Shown: one piece after another, positions 52,901 through 62,400 of the stretch | How positions within the stretch are numbered: the stretch's first letter is position 1 | How the letters are laid out: each line of letters begins with the position of its first letter | Assembly (NCBI RefSeq): GCF_021347895.1 | Contig: NC_067127.1 | Span: 13,178,984 to 13,242,983 of the forward strand | Length of the DNA stretch: 64,000 bases | Direction: 5' to 3' | From: Acanthochromis polyacanthus | Lineage: Eukaryota; Chordata; Actinopteri; Pomacentridae | Notes under the pieces: generated by a model | Seen by the model: only the letters and a program-made list of their open reading frames with translations | Databases searched by the model: none | What the model was told of the DNA's origin: nothing | Program-made: the position numbers and the translations under genes

Positions 52901-55900
52901 AAAAATTTGCAATGCTAGATTAACTCAACCATACATTTTAAAATCAGTGATGATACAGAAAGTCTCCCATTACTTTTTTATATTTGTTACATATAAAATC
53001 AAGAAAGTCTTCTCCATGTTTTTTCAGACTGACACGGACAGTTTCAAGTGGAAACTGTCAACCGTAGTGCTGATTTCCTTAAGCATATATCCTTCGGCAT
53101 ACACAAAGCATGTGGGGAAAAAAAAAAGCAAAAAGAAAAACTTGATGTTTGCTAGAGGGAGACTTTAAACAACGTGACAGATTTGAGGCATTCAGTAAAA
53201 CAGTTCAAAAGTGGTATTGGGCCACAATCCAAACACAGACCAGAAACACAGATAAAAACATGTCCAAAAAAGAAGTAATAAAATTAGGTTAAAGGTTTAA
53301 TGAGAAAATTTTTTCCTATTTGTCTGACTGATGATTACTGTTGTGGGTGTAATGAAAAAAATCACACTGTTAAGATTGTCCCAGACTATTTATGTTTGTT
53401 TTCTGCCAGTTTCTGCTCTTGGCCCTATTTTTCATTATTATTATTATTACTATTATTATTATTATGTGTGTAGTATATTCAAGGCATCAGTGTGTTAAGT
53501 AGAGCTCCACTGATGCTAGATTTTAAGGCTTCAACCAATACAGATAATGATGCGTCAGCCAATAATTACTATTCTACAAAAAAGATAACCCACCCAACCA
53601 TTTTTGATAATAATCAGCAAAACCTGTTCTTCTATGTACTTTGACAAGGATGTGCACTGAGCGAGACAGTTCCAAAATCTACTTCATACTGTTCTCTGCT
53701 TATAAGTATGTACTTGTTTTTAGTTCAGTTTTTTTCTGTTTACTGCACTTTGTATGGAGTTTATTGCTAAACATGCCAAAATTGGTAAAATAGCTGCACC
53801 TCAGTAACATCTCCAATGAAAACACAGCTGACTGATACACTCCACAGTGCAGCGAAATATTTATCCCGAGGCATGCTTTATCATGGTACAGCTGCTATGC
53901 AACCTGCGCCATGACTTCCAACTGTGCCCATGTTTAAGAGCACACACTGTCTGCATTGGAATGTGGACCACCGTGTGGACTCATTTGTGCTGTATACCAG
54001 TGGCAGACTGTGGGAGTCATATTTCCATTTAATTAACCAAGATTCAGTATCTAAGCACAAATGAATTTTAATACAGTTTTATTGTGCTCTAAGCTTGCTT
54101 TGAGTGCATACTGTTGCCACACTCTGTTTCCATCTAGACACGAGTCATTTAAAAGTAACTACCTCCTTAATTCTACTACACTTCTACTGCATACCACACA
54201 AAATAGCAAATGAATACAATTAAATGCCATGCCTTCAAATACTTGGTGTTGATTTTATAACAAGTTAACCTTGATAATGTCTAGAGTGCAGTGTCCATCT
54301 TCTGCATGTGGGATGAGATTTGCTTACGGCAGTAAATCTGGCAGACACAAGCAGACAAATTCTAATTTAATTAGGCTTGGGAATAATGTAAGGCCTACAC
54401 AATTTCCTTGACAAATAACCTACACTGAATGGTAAATAACAAGTCTTTAAAATTGCTCTACTGGGATGAAGCCATGGGTTGTATAACAGCTCTGTGTTTG
54501 TTGAGTAGTAGCTATGTAGGATGGATTTATGGTGAATAATAATGGAGAGTAGTGAGTCACAATGCTTGTGTGAAGTGAAAAGGACCAAGCCCACGCAAAG
54601 CTCTTGGTGTAATGTATGCAGCCAGCACCTAATTTCCTATTCCTCTCCAAGGAAGCTTTCTGAAACTAACCCAGCCGCTCTATTTATATCTGGCAACATC
54701 TTTTCATCTCTGTGCTGATAGAGCCATTAGGTAGAGCACCAGCCTATAGCAGCTTAACCCGCACATTGATAAGTGTGGAAGTGCATCAATATCATTTACA
54801 ATTCTTGAGCTATCAAGGGCTTCCTGGTAAATGTGCAGACTTTTTGATTGGTCCATGAGAAGCATGTTGCACTTTTTTCCCCTGACTGAGCTTGTGAACG
54901 GACCTTGAAGTAGATTTTTTTTTTGTTTTCTGAGAAGATGTATATGCCTGAGTTCATTAAAGAATGCTTGTGAGAGCCTGTGAGCAGTATACAGTGTTCC
55001 CTATTTATACATTTAAACCCACACACTCGCACAGTGAAACATAGAGCTGTTATGTTAAGTGTGGAGAGGATCTTCTTCCACAATCGAATGTATCTTCTAT
55101 TACTGTCATTTGATTACTTTAAATGTCTAAATGGGGTTGATATGAGGTAAGTTCCTGGAAAAATTTCACATTTGGCATCCTCTATAATGTCAATACTCAC
55201 CGATGGTAGTTATATTCTTCTGTGTGTGTTCAGGCCTAGTCTGGTAACGATTCAAATTGTAGCAAATGATGTTACTTGAGAAACATAGATTGCACCACAA
55301 GATAAAGGGTTTGGCTATATTTTAGCAAAAATACAGCTATTACAGATTGATTGAGCCTACAGATACAGTGAAAACAGGGAAAAAAGTATGTTTTGCTGTC
55401 AGAGTGGTGGTAAGAGTGCTTTGTTTCTGAATTCTGGTGTGCATTTTTGGTATTTTCTTATCAGGACGTGTTATTTAAATACATCATCACAGACAGGAAT
55501 TCAAGTTGACCACAGCCGCGTTTTTCTGTGGAGGATCACACTACCATCTGTCTAAACCCAAGTTTGCACCTGTTCAAGTTTAAAAAGTGTAATTAGAGCA
55601 GAACATGGCTTTAATTTCACTAATGGCAGTTTGAGATTTGATAGACATTAGATAAATGATGAAAAAGGACTTTTATCTTTTGCTATGATGATGGGAGCTG
55701 TTGAGTTTTACCAGATTTGACTTGTTTGGAGAATGAAAATGACAGAGTAATGAGCAATTGCATTATGCAAAAAGAAAGACATTGGTTGATTGATTGTAAT
55801 AGTACAATCCAGCGTTTTTAAGTGCCCATTTACCCAAAAGGCACAACAGATATATTTTACGGGACGTATTTTAGAATTTTTTTTTCTAATAAATTTCATT

Positions 55901-56368
55901 AACCAAATGTTGATGCAACTTATTATCTTATTATTCTGGGCAATGTGCTGTTTCTATGAATAAGAATTATATTAAGGGATAGTGTACAATGTATACACAC
56001 ACAGCCCAGTATATTGCAGCTGCTGATTCACCATGGATTATAACGAGAACAGCCCAGATACCACTAAGACGGTCTCGCCTTTTTACAGTCATGAGGAAAA
56101 ATCTAACCAAGATAAAACAGAGCAGAGTATGCTAGTTTTTCCTCAAAGGAATAAGGCTAAAAATCACTGCTGTCTGAGTTTAGTGATAATTCTCCGTGCA
56201 AAAATTAAAATGAGACATGTAAAAATCCCTACAATGTATTACAGTCAATACAAATCCAACTTTCTGGCACACCAAGCTTCATATCTTTGACCCACGGTCA
56301 GCTATTGACCAATTCTTCTCTAGACAGTAGCAAAAAAAAGTATTTCTCACTCTTCTCCTGGTTAGCAA

Positions 56369-56400
<32 letters not shown>

Positions 56401-59400
56401 TTGATCATTTTAAATTACCCCTGCAGGAAAACCTCCAGCTTCTGTATAGCACATTTTCTTTCGGTGTCTAGAGCATAGTTCAATGTGTAATTTATGCATG
56501 AGAAATCATTCTTTGTCTCTGTTGATACAGTAACTTTTCGGAAAAACTCATACATTTCAGAGGGAAGACAGAAACGATGCATGCTTAACTGTGACATGAA
56601 TATTTTTCCGCTTCTTCCTGTGAAATTATGCTTTTTGTAATGGTTTTTGAATTACTTAAATTTCACAGCACACCATTCAGCAGCATGGTGTAGCTGTGCT
56701 CGGAAAAAATGGGCGAAAATAGAAGCATCATGAGGCTGTGGCCCTGTGTTCACTCACCAGCTGGGCATCTGCAGGAGGCTGTTCCATTGGAGCGTGTCAG
56801 GCAGGTGGAGTTGTGCAGGCAGGGATTGTGGAGGGGGTCGCAGGGGTCATAAGGCTGGTTGCACAAGGGGCCACTGAAGAAGGAGGGACAGGTGCAGGAG
56901 AACTCCCCTGGTACATCTGACTCCTGACACTGAGCTCCATTTAGACAGGGCCCGGAATCACACTCATTCACATCCTCTGCACAGTCCACACCTGTCCAGC
57001 CCGGTGAGCACAAACACCTTGGACGCACCAGAGAGGAGACATGGCACCGTAGAGGTCATTCCGGCATAAATTTAAATACATCCTAAATAAATAAACATGC
57101 ATGTAGTCGTTTATCGAACGGCCAAGCGGGTTGCACTCTCTGGGATTATGATGCTAAAAAATGGATACAGCAGTAGTATTGTGAGAAGGTACCATATGGT
57201 TTTGTTTTTTTAAATTCAAGTGACCTGCAGGACACATTTTTTCTTAACATACAGTGCTGCAGTGCATGTATTGGCATCGCTCTCATAACACATCCAGAGA
57301 CAGTGACACAGTGAGACGCTGTGGGAAATTTACAGGTTAATTGCACTACTGGTCAGAGCAGTTTTTAATTCTGGACAGCTGAATGTAGGACACAGGAGGT
57401 TAGAGTGCTGAGTGGGGATTAAATGGAAATGTATGCATGCAAGACACAGACAGACAGAGAGAGAAAGAGAAACAGTGAGTGTGTGCGAATCTGAAGTAGC
57501 TGCTCTTAAGGCAGGTGAATATTCCACTTGGTGGCAGTGAGTACCCGAGCACTACCAACCACTCCACCTTGCATTCCTTTCCATCCCCCAACTTTTCGAC
57601 CTGAAGCAGTTTTACGTCTCCCCAGCGAGAGTGGGGCATTAGCCGAAGCAGATACACCAGCTTTTTCCTCCAATGAGTCACAGATCCCCTGAAACCTTTT
57701 CATGCTGTGAGCCATTGATTGACTCATTTGTTTTACCTGCCATCTGCAATTCATTATCTCCGGTGCCAGTGGAAGGACATATTGCTATCTCTGAGCAGCT
57801 TCTTTTCCTGCATTTATTAAGTGAGCGATGCACCTTGCGAGGACAGTGCCCTCGAGCCAGCTTGCACACCTACTTGTAGCTGTTGAGAAGGTCTGTGCAG
57901 GTGGCGTTGTTTTTGCAGGGCTGTGATAAACATTCATCAATTTCTCGTTGGCAGTGCTCCCCCTCCCAGCCGGAATGACACACACACTCATAACTCTGCA
58001 ATACAAAAAAAAAAAAACTATATTAGATTAACACTGAAATATAGTGACACTTTACATCTGCACTTGTCTTGCTGTAGATAGTATTTTAGGTACTAAAGAG
58101 TATTTATGACACCGTTGGAAGCACTGCATATGCACGCAGTTATGGAGTAGTCAGATGCTATTCTGCTACTTATCTGTTTACTTATTTATAGTTGTTGCAT
58201 TTTAGAAAACAAATAGTGCGATGCTTAATATACTTGATTAAATTCATCCCAATTTCCTCAGAAATATTGCAGAATAAAACCTCCTACTCACCAAAAAAAA
58301 AATCTTTCCTGTGGAAATCTGTTTAAACTGTGAAGAGTCATGCTTGTCTTACATTTTCATATTCCTGCTATGCAGATGTATTCCTCCTACCACCCACCCT
58401 CTGGACAACATGCAAGCCTGTTTTTTTCATGCCTTTCAAGGTATACGGTACAAGCCTTTATCAAGCTTATAATATTACCACTCCATATTCTGCGTGGAGA
58501 GAAATTTCCATAGGCACCCAAACATGTAAAACATGTTAGATTGAGGTTTGCCAGGATTTTTCTCCACAGCAAGTGAAAATGCTGGTACTACTTTACATTA
58601 AGAAGCAGATTTTTTTATATATAGCTGCTAACGCTGGTACTACTTTACATTAAGAAGCAGATTTTTTTTATATATAGCTGCTAACGCTGCTAATCTCTTT
58701 TTTTTTTCTTTCTTTCTTTCTTTCTTGCATTCAATTCAGTATGTGGACAACTTGTCCTTTATTTCATCATTGCAATCTGCATTACGATAATAAATCAGAG
58801 TATGGGAGATGAATGGTTTGTTGTCCGTTGCTTTCCAAGGTTAGGTCCAGCTTAATTTAAAGTCCTCTTTGCATACATTATGAAGGTAGTCATATGGTCA
58901 AGGGTTTTTCGGGATTCCTCACTGCCAACTTTCTGTCTAAAGGTCCTGGGTGCTTCTGGTTGAATGCATGCTAATCTTTATTTCATACACTAGAGGGGAG
59001 CCGTTAAACTTTGTCTGATATAATTTGTACACTGTAGGCTCTATGGTCGTGGGGGGAAAATGCCGTCATCTCATGATAAATTAGATACCTCCAGGAGACT
59101 CCAATTCCTTACCCCTGGCAATAGAACATAATCTCATTTTTGCTGCTAAGTCACCTTCAGGGACTGCAATTCTCCAAAATAAGCTAAAGCTCTGTGGAAC
59201 ACAGTGTTCAGAGAGAGGAATAGCTACACTGTAAACAAGACTACGTTAAGAGATATCCAAAAACTGGCCCTGTTTGAATAATGAGTTGAGGAAATATAAA
59301 AATAAAGCAGTAAAGCAGAGTGAAGAAAAATATTATTGGTCGAAATTTCATTACATGCTTTGCATCAGATCCCACTCTCATCTTATGCAGTGTCCTTTTG

Positions 59401-62400
59401 TCTTTGAATGAAGACAGTTTAGTTTAGCCCAGAAAAATGAAAATTACACTGAAATGTTTTAACCACGCTTTTGCGCCACAACAACTATGAAACGTTGTCA
59501 TACAGCTCCTTGTAAACTATTTAATAAATACGAAAACTAAGCATTTGTCCTTCAGTTATACTGAAATCGTTGCAATAGTTGTGTTACTAAAGGAAAACAA
59601 AACAAAAACACACTGAAAACTGGATGAACACTGGAATGTCATCAATGAAAGCCTGAAGTTAGTTTTTGTCAAAATCAATGTCCATGCCTGGATACTAGTG
59701 AGCAGTTGCTATGAGGAAGGTCCAGGGCACAGGTTGAAATCTTTACTGTTATTCTTCAATCTGAGATTTGAAAATCACAACGCTATTTCTAAGAGATGTA
59801 AGTTTGTTACTGAACCTTAACTGAAATTAAGTTGTGGCATTCTAGGCTTATTAGACAATGATAGAGAAGAGATACAGAAAATGTGAGGAAAGTGAGCAGG
59901 GAAATGACATGCAGCAAAGGTATGGCAAGCTAGAAATCGAACTGTGGACTCACTGCTGACAGCATTTGTGCTCGTGTGGTATGCACCCTAAGTACTCAGT
60001 TATTGGGCTGCCCTGCATTTGACATTTCGTGTTAGTGATGGAAGGAAGGAAGAAAAAAAGATCTCTTCTGCCTTACATGCATAATGCTGTAATTTTAAGG
60101 ATTTTAAAATTAGGTGCGGACTATGCAATGTAAATTCTTGGAGAAAAAGAAAAAAAAAAACAAGAACAAAGCCACAGACTTTATCTATGACACATCTGTT
60201 TCACTACTACAATCTGTTAACAAATAAACAGCTGTTGGAAAAAGGCCCCTGGTACTCATTGCACAGTTTGTGAGCAGCATGCAGCTCCCAAGGCCTTTTT
60301 GCAGCTGCAACAGATCAATGTTATCAGCTTTAAAAAAACCTTGAATAACTACAGACCTTCTTTTTGCAAGGCAAAACCTGGTCTCTATGTGGATTTCTGT
60401 CTTAAAACATTTGAAATTTGATATATGCATCTGTGATTTCTCACAGGTGTCGACACATGCTCTATTTAGCAAGGAAGGTCAGATCTTGAGTGGGGAATAT
60501 ATTGTACTACAAAGGGGTTGAAATGGATAAAAATATAACTAAAGATGTACCAACTACTAACAGCTACATGTTTTATCATCTACATTTTTTACCCTTAAGA
60601 TAAGCCTTTTTGAAGATGCCCAATTGCTAACTGAAAGCATGAGAAACATGTTTTGTTTTGGACATCTAATTGCAAAAAACGGCCACTCAAACGAACAAGC
60701 ATTTCACATTTAATACGTTCATTAGAAAACATGTTGCGTTTCAGTGCATACTTTCGTAACCTTTTGGTCATTATGTTACATTAAAAGCTCACCTCACAAG
60801 GCATAAATAGCATACTGTAATTGGCATAATTTTTCTATTAGGAGATACAATCATGAGGCACATCTATTAGAAACTAGACATTTCCTGTGCCGGCCTTATT
60901 TTTCTCATCACCCACACATCTCCTAATGCTGAATTTTCCATTAAGACCAAAAATTGGTCACCATATTTGCTTCCAGTGTCCAAACCTGATCAGCATTGGC
61001 CTGCAGTAGACCCCAGAGATACGTAGATGGCATTTCCTATTGCTAATAATACACCTCTATTCAAGTTATTGCCCACTTGTTTATATGTTCTGCACTAGAA
61101 ATGCATTCAAACATTATATGTGTAACAGTCATCAAGGATAATATGCAATAACCTGTGATTCAGATCTATCAATATTTTATGAAGAGTTCGTAACTGTTGA
61201 GATTTACATGACATTGGGCCTTTTAAACACCATATTATCACTCAATTATACTGCAAAAGGAAGAAAAAAAAATCTGTGTCTACTTACCAGATGAAGGTCT
61301 TTACATACTGAGTTGGTGCTGCATGAACTGTTCACACAGTCGTCGATGTCTTGCTCACATCTCGGCCCGGCATAACCAGGACTGCAGAGGCAGTAAAAGC
61401 CATCTACAACTGAAAGAAAATCAGCAGGATGGTTACAGCACCTTGCATCATGAATTAATTCACTCATCTCTCAGTGGGCCCTACATCTTTACACAGGTAA
61501 GTGCTGATTATGAACATGAAGCACAATCACCACTGTGATTTCACTTTTTAAATGGATATGACCATTAAATAGAGCCCTTATGCCATAGGAGTAAAACCTG
61601 TTGTCGTCAAATCTGTGTGGCAGGTCACCTCCTTGTGCATTAGTCTGACAGTCTGACACGCTAACTATCTTTAAATGAACCCGTCTGCCATGGCCATTCA
61701 GTCCTCTTCTCTCCTACCACTTTCCTTGTCTCCCATCTGGACTTATCCCCTTCTTTTTCAATGATAGCCTGCCTGCCTTGTCATTTGTTACCACTCTCTC
61801 AACATACTTGCAACACTTTCAATGAGGGGAAGGAAGACGTACAACGGTGGCAGAGAGCCCATTTCAGTGGTATTCTTTATTCAGATGCTACCGATCTGCC
61901 AATCTCTTCCATCAGAAATTCGAATCTCCCATGTCTAATAATCCATTCCTTCCTCTCTTTTAATTATTAATGACGTTAAAGAGGGATGCATCATTCTGTT
62001 TCTCCAGCACAACACTGGTACAGGCAGCCAGTGACAGAGGTAATTGCAGTTCTTATAGGAGTGAATTTATTACTTCCTCAGTCAGGGTCCCAGGATTCGT
62101 CATTATCCCAAAGATTTACCACGTAATCTATGCTGTCACTCTGTCTTGGTGCGTGTAGATGCTATTACTCTCATTAAATGCTTTAGGTCCTGGGTGGCAG
62201 CAGCATTACTCATCTCAGCCACTGTGGCTATGCAGTGCTGTCCCTGGTGGCTCTCTGGCTGCTGCTGAGCACCGACCAATAGGTCCTGGAGGCCTGCCTC
62301 ACTAACCCAAGGTGAACTGGCTATGCTCAAGATTAGTTGAGACAGCTGGTCCAGGTCTACTGTAGTAATGTGAGGGACACATAGTGATCCACTGCCATCA

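Larger units (their letters stand above)
43769..56757 (-). other. eys intron w4-w5 (13 kb, longest in window)
   Basis: Intron after the Cys5-side glycine codon of EGF 6. The exons on either side join in phase, and the repeat order agrees with human EYS, so no exon seems to be hidden here. It contains GT-rich (44001-44046), CA (46979-46998), ATT (53433-53465) and AT (56369-56401) simple repeats and a small A/T hairpin (48129-48155). No nested gene was recognised on either strand. Confidence 0.78.
57996..61287 (-). other. eys intron w2-w3 (3.3 kb)
   Basis: Intron inside EGF 3. It contains a nearly perfect tandem duplication of about 52 bp (58581-58685), a TTTC microsatellite (58697-58726) and a probable tRNA-derived SINE on the minus strand (59880-60015). 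Confidence 0.8.

Noticed and set aside
43769..56757. A missing EGF exon in the 13-kb intron
   Set aside because: The order and number of EGF repeats across w4-w7 match human EYS as I recall it, and phases agree, so no exon needs to be invoked.
59880..60015. tRNA gene on the minus strand
   Set aside because: Has a B-box-like motif but lacks intact stems; the attached conserved tail marks it as a SINE remnant.
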